Shown in pieces: positions 37,901-43,959 of a DNA stretch of 43,959 nt. The position numbers were made by a program, and so were the translations under genes. Below the pieces are notes generated by a model. It made no database searches. It had not been told where the DNA came from and was given only the letters and a program-made list of their open reading frames with translations. Every line of letters starts with the position of its first letter. Positions within the stretch are counted from its first letter, which is position 1. The stretch is from Actinomycetota bacterium. GTDB lineage: Bacteria > Actinomycetota > Coriobacteriia > Anaerosomatales > UBA912. The stretch is taken from contig JAMDCK010000021.1 of NCBI GenBank assembly GCA_023488435.1, positions 1-43,959 of the forward strand, given 5' to 3'.

Positions 37901-38607
37901 CGCGGGTCGTGTTCTACAACGGTGGCCTCGGCAGGCAGGCTCGGCACGCGGTCGAGCAGGCCTTCAGGAACGGCGACCTATCCATCGTCGTGGCCACGAG
38001 TGCTTTCGGTGAAGGCGTCAACATCCCCGATATCCGCAACGTCGTGCTCTATCACCTGCCATTCAACGAGATCGAGTTCAACCAGATGTCGGGCAGGGCC
38101 GGCCGTGATGGAGCCCCTTCGGCGGTTCACCTGCTCTTCGGGGCGGGGGACGGTCGCATCAACGACCTCGTGCTCTCGACCCAGGCCCCGGCCCGCGAGG
38201 ACATGGCAGCCCTCTACCTGACGCTCAAAGACATCCAGGGCTCGAACGGCGAGGGCTTCGAGGTCACCAACGCCGAGCTCGCCGAGCTGATCTCGCGCCA
38301 AGCCGGTCGCGACTTCACCGACAAGGCGGTCTCTGTGGGCCTGTCGGTCTTTCGCGAACTCGGACTGTTGCGTTCGGAAGGCCACGGCCCTTACCGGCGC
38401 CTCACCGTCGTCCTGCCGCCGCCCGGCAAGATGGAGCTCGCCGAGTCCGTGCGCTACTCCGAAGGGCTCGAAGAGATCGCCGAGTTCCGCGAATTCCGCA
38501 CCTGGGCGCTTGGCGCAACCGCCGAAGATTTGCTTGCGCGCTTCAATCGACCTATCCTTCCATCAACGACGCCAACGACGGGCCAGGAGACATGTCAGCG
38601 ACCCTAG
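34921..38607 (+). CDS. recJ: RecJ nuclease fused to a HIRAN domain and an SF2 (RecQ-like) helicase
   Basis: 1228 residues, about twice the usual RecJ. Residues 1-590 form a complete RecJ: DHH motif I D99-F-D101-L-D103-G, DHH at 179-181 (TDHHEP), DHHA1 GGHHAAVG (426-433) and an OB-like stretch. Residues about 613-695 are a HIRAN domain (LVGVTFEGRQDVISRL, NPYDANAIALF, VGFLNRRLAQAL). Residues about 740-1200 are an SF2 helicase: Walker A ATGRGKS (Lys777), DEAH 877-880, ACTATAS, IVYSNSRDQ, and FGEGVNIPDIRN with QMSGRAGRDG as motifs V-VI. Nuclease and helicase motifs both look intact. HIRAN domains bind 3' DNA ends in fork-remodelling enzymes. GTG 34897 is an alternative start. The end overlaps the (p)ppGpp gene by 16 bases. 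Fusion is seen; a coupled unwinding-resection role is inferred. Confidence 0.92.
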   Translation: MTEVTIEQRGHCCGHGRWGVRRVEPGPAEALARETGFSLVFCRIMVGRGITDAAAARAFIEPSLDRDWLDPHVIPGMRAGAERVAAAIRARERIVVFGDFDLDGISSAALMARGLSAMGADVEAIIPDRFAEGYGLSVAAMDRALALGPKLLITVDCGVSSRAEVAQLLGAGVDVVVTDHHEPGEGLPVGIPVVNPKLDPNCPSFSLAGAGVALKFVQAVGDAVGSPDVWRSLTDLAALGTIADIVPLIGENRALVADGLARIAAAPRAGIAALAEVAGVSASGLRSQDVAFGLAPRLNAAGRMGSPDIALDLMMVDDAPTAEKLASALDEQNRNRQIVEQKMSEEALQLAEQSIRSGDRALVLAREGWHEGVKGIVASRLATRFGLPCILFVIRDGLALGSGRSAGSVDLYAAVEACSSHLVRFGGHHAAVGVTLAVEELEPFRESLRAHLATLPADEFVAERLCDVAVSLDDVSVELGTELALMEPFGHGNPAPLFEASSVFMTSRQRVGKDSNHLRFTAFDGTNGVGAIAFRCRDIEQAADMETPVDLAFELSVDTWRGNRRAQLMVRDFATLEVEEDAPAAELVEELFARADAIVAREEYSGITDAESFHTKLVGVTFEGRQDVISRLKSGDALAMRRQPENPYDANAIALFEHRGAQVGFLNRRLAQALAPALDAGVAYDVEVTDVTGGVDARSWGVNVRISRRGDAIDPVSETSKAEIREELAQLSPEALERTIITRLIGDRALLETQGKALEVLAAGRRCLTVMATGRGKSLIFHAHAARLALKESKASVFVFPLRALVADQHFHLAEMFLEFGLTVKVLTGESSSAQRDEIFAGLAEGEVSVVLTTPEFFEHNSARFAATERIGFVVVDEAHHVGRAKAGHRPAYARLGEAIASLGDGVGVFACTATASAEIASIIEESLGIDVVLEDPAVRDNLGLEDRRGIKDKEGSLLAIALSGGKTIVYSNSRDQTVRIARMLRKRIPALASRVVFYNGGLGRQARHAVEQAFRNGDLSIVVATSAFGEGVNIPDIRNVVLYHLPFNEIEFNQMSGRAGRDGAPSAVHLLFGAGDGRINDLVLSTQAPAREDMAALYLTLKDIQGSNGEGFEVTNAELAELISRQAGRDFTDKAVSVGLSVFRELGLLRSEGHGPYRRLTVVLPPPGKMELAESVRYSEGLEEIAEFREFRTWALGATAEDLLARFNRPILPSTTPTTGQETCQRP

Positions 38608-40805
38608 AAGACATCGAACGCCATCTAGGCCAGTATCTTCCGGACGTCGACGTCACGGATCTCGAGGATGCCTACGAGTTCGCTCGCGAGGCGCACGAGG
38701 GTCAATCGCGCAAGTCGGGTGAGCCTTTCTTGGCGCATCCCGTCGAGACTTGCCTCATCCTCGCTGAGCTCCACATGGACACCGCGACCCTCAAGGCAGC
38801 GATCCTCCACGACGTCGTCGAGGACAGCTCGGTGGAGCTGGGGACGGTACGCGAGCGCTTCGGTGATGAGGTCGCCGACCTCGTGGACGGCGTCACCAAG
38901 CTCGGGCGCATCGAGTTCGAGTCCCTCTCGGAAGCGCAAAGCAACAACTTGCGTAAGATGCTCATTGCGATGGCCAAGGACATCCGCGTCATCATCATCA
39001 AGCTGGCCGACCGCCTTCACAACATGCGCACCCTCGCTGTGTTGCCGCCGGACAGGCAGCGCGACAAGTCCATCGAGACGCTCGAGATATACGCGCCACT
39101 CGCGCATCGCTTAGGCATCTCGAGTATCAAGTGGGAGCTCGAGGACCTGGCCTTCTACTACCTCGAGCCCAAGAAGTACCACCAGGTCCAGAAGATGGTC
39201 GCCGAGCGCAGGGCCGCGCGCGAAGTCTACCTCGCCGATGTCATCGACACGCTCCATCGCGAGCTGCATGAGGTCGGGGTCTCGGCCGATATCTCAGGCC
39301 GCCCTAAGCACCTGTACAGCATCCACCAGAAGATGTCGCAGAAGGGCAAGGACTTCAACGAGATCTACGACCTGATCGCCCTGCGCATCATCGTAAGCTC
39401 GGTCAAGGACGTCTACGGCGCGCTGGGAACGGTCCACTCGATTTGGAAGCCGGTGCCCGGTCGCTTCAAGGACTACGTCGCCATGCCTAAGTTCAACATG
39501 TACCAGTCGCTGCACACGACGGTCATCGGACCCGCGGGTCGCCCCTTGGAGATCCAGATCCGCACCGAGGAGATGCATCGCACCGCTGAGTTCGGCATCG
39601 CAGCCCACTGGCGCTACAAGGAGGGCGGCCGAGGAGACGCAAGCTTCGAGGAGAGGCTCTCGTGGCTTCGGCAGATGCTCGAATGGCAGACCGAACTCAA
39701 GGATCCCCGCGAGTTCATGGAAGCGCTCAAGATCGACCTCTTTGAGGACGAGGTCTTCGTCTTCACGCCGAAGGGCGACGTCAGATCGCTTCGCAAAGGG
39801 GCCACGCCGCTCGATTTCGCTTACGCGATCCACACCGAGGTCGGGCATCACTGCGTCGGCGCGAAGGTCAACGGCTCGATTGTCCCGCTCGCTCACGAAC
39901 TGCACATGGGCGACCGCGTCGAGATCCTCACCAACAAGAACTCGTGGCCCAGCCGCGACTGGCTCAACATCATCAAGACGAGCAGCGCGCGCACCAAGAT
40001 CCGCGGGCACTTCTCGAAAGCCAGTCGCGTCGACGACCTCGCGAAAGGCAAGGAAGAGCTCGCCAAGGTGATGAGGCGCCATGGCATGGGGCTGTCATCG
40101 GCGCAGACGAATCGCGCCTTGGAGCAGGTAGCCGCCGAGGTCAAGCTCGCATCCGCAGACGACCTGCTCGCGCAGATCGGGGCGGGGAAGGCCTCGCCCA
40201 AGCAGGTGGCGGGCAAGATCCTCAAGCTGATGTCGGTCGATGACGCCAAACCCGCCGAGGAGACCCTTCCGCGCGAGTTCACCCTCGCCGAGCCGATGCG
40301 CCCACCCAAGGCGCACCGCCAGCGCAAAGGCGGCGTGGGCGTCCGCGTCAAAGGCGTCGAGGGCGTTCTCGTCAGGCTATCCCGATGCTGCACCCCGGTG
40401 CCGTGCGACAAGATCCTCGGCTTCGTCACGCGAGGCAGGGGAGTATCGGTGCACCGCGCGGATTGCCCGAACGCGACAGAACTCCTCGGCCAGCCGGAGC
40501 GCCTGATCAAGGTGGAGTGGGATAGCGAGCACGAGGCAACGTTCCAGGTCGAGATCGTAGTCGAGGCCCTCGAGCGCCTACGCCTGCTGCCCGAGGTCAC
40601 CGACACACTGGCCCAGGCAGGCGCGAGCATCCTGTCGGCGAACTACTCGACCACCAAGGAGGGCATCTCGACGATGCGCTTCCTGTTCGACCTAGGCAAT
40701 ATGGACCAACTCGGACCGCTCTTACGGGAAGTCCGTGCGCTGGATGGCGTTTTCGACGCCGAGCGCCGCGCCCCGGGCGCCGAAGTCAAAAAGAAGAAGA
40801 GGTAG
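38592..40805 (+). CDS. rel: Bifunctional (p)ppGpp synthetase/hydrolase (Rel)
   Basis: A 737-residue RelA/SpoT homologue. The N-terminal HD hydrolase is intact (HPVETC, then H73-D74 in ILHDVVEDSS). The synthetase domain has the GRPKHLYSIHQKM segment and YQSLHTTVIGP near residue 304. A TGS domain follows at about 386-450 (VFVFTPKGDVRSL), then a conserved-cysteine region near 595-630 (LSRCCTPVPCDKI, HRADCPN) and a C-terminal ACT domain. Length and both catalytic sites indicate the bifunctional Rel of Gram-positive bacteria. ATG 38592 lies inside the 3' end of the recJ-helicase gene. It ends two bases before a metallo-hydrolase gene. Confidence 0.95.
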   Translation: MSATLEDIERHLGQYLPDVDVTDLEDAYEFAREAHEGQSRKSGEPFLAHPVETCLILAELHMDTATLKAAILHDVVEDSSVELGTVRERFGDEVADLVDGVTKLGRIEFESLSEAQSNNLRKMLIAMAKDIRVIIIKLADRLHNMRTLAVLPPDRQRDKSIETLEIYAPLAHRLGISSIKWELEDLAFYYLEPKKYHQVQKMVAERRAAREVYLADVIDTLHRELHEVGVSADISGRPKHLYSIHQKMSQKGKDFNEIYDLIALRIIVSSVKDVYGALGTVHSIWKPVPGRFKDYVAMPKFNMYQSLHTTVIGPAGRPLEIQIRTEEMHRTAEFGIAAHWRYKEGGRGDASFEERLSWLRQMLEWQTELKDPREFMEALKIDLFEDEVFVFTPKGDVRSLRKGATPLDFAYAIHTEVGHHCVGAKVNGSIVPLAHELHMGDRVEILTNKNSWPSRDWLNIIKTSSARTKIRGHFSKASRVDDLAKGKEELAKVMRRHGMGLSSAQTNRALEQVAAEVKLASADDLLAQIGAGKASPKQVAGKILKLMSVDDAKPAEETLPREFTLAEPMRPPKAHRQRKGGVGVRVKGVEGVLVRLSRCCTPVPCDKILGFVTRGRGVSVHRADCPNATELLGQPERLIKVEWDSEHEATFQVEIVVEALERLRLLPEVTDTLAQAGASILSANYSTTKEGISTMRFLFDLGNMDQLGPLLREVRALDGVFDAERRAPGAEVKKKKR

Positions 40806-40807
40806 CC

Positions 40808-41428
40808 GTGAAGATCGAGAGACTCGCACTAGGCCCGCTGGAAACCAACTGCTGGCTCGTTTCAGACGGACATGGAGGACCAGTGGTCATCATCGACCCT
40901 GCCGATGAGGCCGATCGGATTGTGAGCGCGCTCAAAGGCCGAGAAGTCGCTGCCGTGGTGTTGACGCACGGGCACTTCGATCACCTAGCAGCAGCCGGCG
41001 AGGTCATGTCGGCCACAGGAGCCGGACTCCAGGTCCACATGGCCGACGCACCCTGGATCACCACTGCCGCCGGCACCGGCGGTCTGCCCTTCGGATTCGA
41101 GGCCGCAGCCCCTCCTGCCAGCCGAGAGCTTCGCGACGGCGATACCATCGAGGCGGGCTCGCTTAACGTCGAGGTCCTGCACACGCCAGGACATACTCCC
41201 GGGAGCATCTGCCTGCTCGCCGACGGACATCTGTTCTCGGGGGACACGCTTTTCGCGGGCAGCGTCGGTAGGACCGACTTCCCACGAGGTGACGGGCGGG
41301 CACTAGGGCGCTCGATCGCAGAGCGCATCGCTCCGCTTCCTGACAAGACGCTCGTGCATCCTGGGCATGGTCCGGATACAAGCATCGACCGCGAACGGCG
41401 GATCAATCCCTTCTTCCCTAGGGGCTAG
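40808..41428 (+). CDS. Metallo-beta-lactamase-fold hydrolase (glyoxalase II-like)
   Basis: A 206-residue single-domain protein. Metal ligands are visible in T-H54-G-H56-F-D58-H59, the HTPGHTPGSICLL histidine, the bridging Asp in FSGDTLFAGSVGRTDF and the terminal HPGHGPDTS histidine. This pattern is shared by YcbL/GloB-type thioesterases. The C-terminal substrate domain of true glyoxalase II is missing, so hydroxyacylglutathione is not a safe assignment. GTG 40808 is preceded by AAGAGG within the rel stop region. An MBL hydrolase after rel is a common neighbourhood in Gram-positive bacteria. Confidence 0.88.
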   Translation: MKIERLALGPLETNCWLVSDGHGGPVVIIDPADEADRIVSALKGREVAAVVLTHGHFDHLAAAGEVMSATGAGLQVHMADAPWITTAAGTGGLPFGFEAAAPPASRELRDGDTIEAGSLNVEVLHTPGHTPGSICLLADGHLFSGDTLFAGSVGRTDFPRGDGRALGRSIAERIAPLPDKTLVHPGHGPDTSIDRERRINPFFPRG

Positions 41429-41592
41429 AAGTGCTGTGTCTCGCATTCTTTGGGGCTGGTCGCTTGGCTGGATTGCGGGTACAATCGATTAACTTGCATT
41501 TAGGTAAGATAATTCCGCTTGCCAACAAGGACAGGACGGAGCTGCTCGTTGAGGACGCATGAGGTATTCGTGACGACTGCGGTGAGAACTCT

Positions 41593-43824
41593 ATGACATA
41601 TGCGGCAACGCGACCCCTTGTCGTTGCACAGGCTAAGCGCCGAGGACTCCGGCTTGCTGTCCTGGCGCTGTTTGTCGTTATGTGGGCACTGGTCTTTTCG
41701 GCAGTAGCTTTTGCGAATACGACTCCAACGGTTCCGGTGAATGTCCAGGCTATCCCCGGAACGACATCTCCGCTGATTGCCAGGATTACTTGGAATGCGT
41801 CCACCGATGACGTCGGCGTGAGTGGGTATAACGTTTGGCGCTCGCTGACCTCCACGGGAACACCCTCGTTGATTGGTTCGACGGTCGGCCTGCGTTTCGA
41901 TGATGTGAGGGGAGTGCCGGGTCAGCCGTACTTCTACATGGTCAGCGCCTTTGACGGCGCTGGATTACAGTCGACTCGATCGGCCCCAGTAGGTCCGGTG
42001 CGCTCCACATGGGTACCGCGCCCGCACGTGACCTACACCACAGCGGGCAATCTATGTTCGTCCTGTCACACGCCGCATGAGGCCGCCACCGCAAGGGGCC
42101 TGCTCAGACCTGCGACAGGGGCCAGGACTGAGAGTTCAGTCTGCTTCACGTGTCACGATGGATCCGGTGCGATCAATATCAGGACCGGCCCCACCAATTC
42201 GTTCGCTCTCGCTAGCGGGCATGCTCTAGAGGAGCGCGATACCGGAGCCGATCTAGCGGATCGCTGCTCCAGCTGCCACTCGGCTCATGGTGACTTCAAC
42301 GTCAACAGAATGCTGCCTAGACCCTCGATCAATGGGACTACGGTAGCCCGCGGGAACTCCTGGTGTCTGGCTTGCCACAACAGTACTAACGACTGGTTCG
42401 GCCCAGGATATCCTTCCATGGCGACTCCCTCCAGGGATGCCAGCGGCTTCCCGGTGAGCGGCAGGTTCCCTGGACCCTCGATTGTGAGTAGTGCGGGCGC
42501 CAATCGACATGCGCTGATTCCAGCTTCGACGATAGCTACTCCGTCGCGTCAGGCAGGCGACTGCCTCTACTGTCATCAGTCCCATCGCTCGGCGAACCGA
42601 TACGACGCTCTTCGCCACACTTATCGCGCTCCGAGCGCATCGACCTTGGCCAGTGACCAGATAGGTGGCTTCGCTGAGTCCTGCTTCGCTTGTCACGGAG
42701 CCACCACGCCCAGTGTGTTTGCAACGCGCCCCGCTAACATGACTAACATCCGCCAGTTCGTGGCCACATCGACCGTCGCTACCACAACCAACATGGGGCA
42801 TCGGATCGAAACGGCAGGCGGGACGTTCCCGGTCGGATCGCCGATGCCGTGCTTCAGTTGCCACAACCCCCACGGGTCCAGCAGGGGTAACGCATCGCTG
42901 ATCTCAGATGAGAGAGGCAGGCTGCTTTCGACCACTTCGGCGGCGGGGGTTCGTGCCTTCTGCCTGACATGTCACGCGACAACCGATGGATTCGTCTGGA
43001 ACAGCATCACTTCTACGGTCACCGCCGTCAGCACCACCGAGACTGTGGTCGGACTGCGTCGTGATGGGACCGGCGGCACCGTATTAAGGCTTCCGGTCAT
43101 GGCAGCCGGGCACAATCGTGCTGACTCTCGGTCCTGCTACGAATGTCATACCAGTAGTCCGGGCACCCGTTATGCGCCCGGTGGGAACAACGTGCATAAC
43201 CCCGGACCCGGCACTCCCCCTGGCATTGTGACCAACACTTTGTTTTTCAGGCCCGAAGACACTGTGACAGGCAATATTCCTTCGGGTGATCAGGCGGGGG
43301 ACACGTATCAAGCTGCCGTGGCTGGATGGTCTGTACGCTCGATGGCACCGGCCAGTTCGACTGTTGCCTTCCAGTCTCAGACCGCCGCAGTGACCGTACC
43401 CACTGGTGCACAGAACTGGAGGATGGTTAGGTTCGTCTCCCCACCCGTTGCCACCACCGTTTCGATCCCGGCCGGTGGATGGAACATTGAGATTTGGGTC
43501 AGGCAGAACGCCACTGGAGCTAGCGCGTCCATGCGTCCCTTCGTCTACGTGTGGCTAGCTAACAACACTAGGGGTCCGGCCATCGTGGGTCCTGCAAACA
43601 TGGGAACTACATGGCCAACAACGTCACTGCCGGGTGAGTCTCGGGCGGCTACTGCAACGGCCCTCCTACCCGTGACGCTCAATCCAGGCGACAGGATTGT
43701 CATGGACATGGCCGTCCAGACAAATGCCACTTTCGCGATTGATCGTAGTTTCAGCTACTCCTTCGGCGTGGGGGCACAAGGATTCCTGCGTGCACCAACT
43801 GCCATAACCTGGGTAGCCCCTTAG
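41593..43824 (+). CDS. Secreted nine-haem c-type cytochrome with FN3 domain
   Basis: 743 residues. A signal peptide or anchor (about 17-41, AFA before Asn) is followed by a fibronectin type III domain (about 45-135, with ARITWNASTDDVGVSGYNVW). Nine CXXCH haem-binding motifs start at Cys155, 184, 225, 258, 324, 364, 420, 457 and 515. Four of them have a second histidine two residues later (CSSCHTPH, CSSCHSAH, CLYCHQSH, CFSCHNPH), the paired-CXXCH type. After about residue 540 is a 200-residue Thr/Val/Ala-rich beta domain of unknown type. It ends with no anchor or sorting signal. A role in extracellular electron transfer is likely for such proteins, but not proven. No strong Shine-Dalgarno site precedes ATG 41593. 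Confidence 0.9.
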   Translation: MTYAATRPLVVAQAKRRGLRLAVLALFVVMWALVFSAVAFANTTPTVPVNVQAIPGTTSPLIARITWNASTDDVGVSGYNVWRSLTSTGTPSLIGSTVGLRFDDVRGVPGQPYFYMVSAFDGAGLQSTRSAPVGPVRSTWVPRPHVTYTTAGNLCSSCHTPHEAATARGLLRPATGARTESSVCFTCHDGSGAINIRTGPTNSFALASGHALEERDTGADLADRCSSCHSAHGDFNVNRMLPRPSINGTTVARGNSWCLACHNSTNDWFGPGYPSMATPSRDASGFPVSGRFPGPSIVSSAGANRHALIPASTIATPSRQAGDCLYCHQSHRSANRYDALRHTYRAPSASTLASDQIGGFAESCFACHGATTPSVFATRPANMTNIRQFVATSTVATTTNMGHRIETAGGTFPVGSPMPCFSCHNPHGSSRGNASLISDERGRLLSTTSAAGVRAFCLTCHATTDGFVWNSITSTVTAVSTTETVVGLRRDGTGGTVLRLPVMAAGHNRADSRSCYECHTSSPGTRYAPGGNNVHNPGPGTPPGIVTNTLFFRPEDTVTGNIPSGDQAGDTYQAAVAGWSVRSMAPASSTVAFQSQTAAVTVPTGAQNWRMVRFVSPPVATTVSIPAGGWNIEIWVRQNATGASASMRPFVYVWLANNTRGPAIVGPANMGTTWPTTSLPGESRAATATALLPVTLNPGDRIVMDMAVQTNATFAIDRSFSYSFGVGAQGFLRAPTAITWVAP

Positions 43825-43844
43825 ATTGGTCGAGAAGCATCTAA
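43821..43844. terminator. Hairpin between the cytochrome gene and the convergent end-of-window gene
   Basis: TTAGAT (43821-43826) and ATCTAA (43839-43844) form a 6-pair stem. An alternative pairing of CCCC and AGATT with AATCT and GGGG is also possible. It includes the cytochrome stop codon. There is no T run; terminator function is uncertain. Confidence 0.35.
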
Positions 43845-43854
43845 TCTTGGGGGG

Positions 43855-43959
43855 TTAGGCCGCTTCCGCGAACCTTGACGCCCAGTGAGAGTCCCATTCG
43901 TTGTTGTAGCGTAACACCCTGAGTTTGAGGATTCCAAGTGCACCGGGCTTGAGCCAGCT
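43855..43959 (-). CDS. 3' end of an unidentified gene, possibly a transposase
   Basis: On the minus strand the frame is open from the window edge to TAA (43855-43857). It encodes 34 residues, including LKLRVLRYNNEWDSHW, then ending SRFAEAA. Basic, Trp-rich tails of this form (arginines, then W-x-x-x-W) are common at the C-terminus of several transposase families. The fragment is too short for a firm assignment. If correct, an insertion sequence lies beside the cytochrome gene. Confidence 0.45.
   Translation of the reverse strand, partial: SWLKPGALGILKLRVLRYNNEWDSHWASRFAEAA

Noticed and set aside
39294-40082. A 262-codon minus-strand ORF opposite rel
   Set aside because: It mirrors the synthetase and TGS coding region of rel and has no motifs of its own.
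41429-41592. Cyclic-di-GMP (GEMM) riboswitch before the multihaem cytochrome
   Set aside because: Such riboswitches precede cytochromes in some bacteria, but the conserved cores are not present in this 164-base gap. Several weak -10-like hexamers exist, none with a convincing -35.

Overview
The window is a 44 kb, GC-rich, gene-dense chromosomal segment. It is almost entirely housekeeping and biosynthetic genes on the plus strand, with frequent ATGA/GTGA stop-start overlaps and GTG or TTG starts. The gene content suggests a free-living anaerobic actinobacterium, plausibly class Coriobacteriia. The pointers are a short HisG with HisZ, citramalate synthase, an oligopeptide ABC system, a RecJ-helicase fusion and an exported nine-haem cytochrome. 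That placement is inference from gene content; no rRNA or other taxonomic marker is present.

Region 1 (1-8334) is branched-chain amino acid metabolism. It has the 3' part of leuB, then ilvE and cimA, whose products serve the citramalate route to isoleucine and shared leucine/isoleucine steps. Between leuB and ilvE lies a large sensor histidine kinase ORF. It runs in frame into what looks like a separate lipoprotein gene, either a true fusion or a one-base G-run frameshift. A small four-helix membrane protein follows. A fumarylacetoacetate-hydrolase-family enzyme comes after cimA.

Region 2 (8461-20185) starts with a TrpR/YerC-type regulator and dnaE (replicative polymerase alpha subunit). Then, behind a clear sigma-A-type promoter carrying a perfect 10-bp palindrome near the predicted transcription start, comes the histidine operon hisZ-G-D-C-B-H-A-F-I-E. 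It encodes every step from PRPP to histidine except histidinol-phosphate phosphatase.

Region 3 (20186-28265) has an intergenic stretch with a 47-residue zinc-ribbon gene on the minus strand, which has its own near-consensus promoter. It is followed by an oligopeptide ABC importer (oppABCDF) with a strong hairpin between oppA and oppB, and then two bacterial PH-domain membrane proteins (YdbS/YdbT-like).

Region 4 (28268-34854) contains queA and tgt (queuosine tRNA modification), separated by a minus-strand ECF sigma/anti-sigma pair. The protein-export genes yajC-secD-secF follow. tgt appears to be transcribed without a leader.

Region 5 (34921-43959) contains a 1228-residue RecJ-HIRAN-SF2 helicase fusion whose 3' end overlaps a bifunctional (p)ppGpp synthetase/hydrolase gene. 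After these come a metallo-beta-lactamase-fold hydrolase and a secreted protein with an FN3 domain, nine CXXCH haem sites and a C-terminal beta-rich domain. The last 105 bases hold the 3' end of a minus-strand gene, possibly a transposase. No tRNA, rRNA, CRISPR array or prophage was seen.
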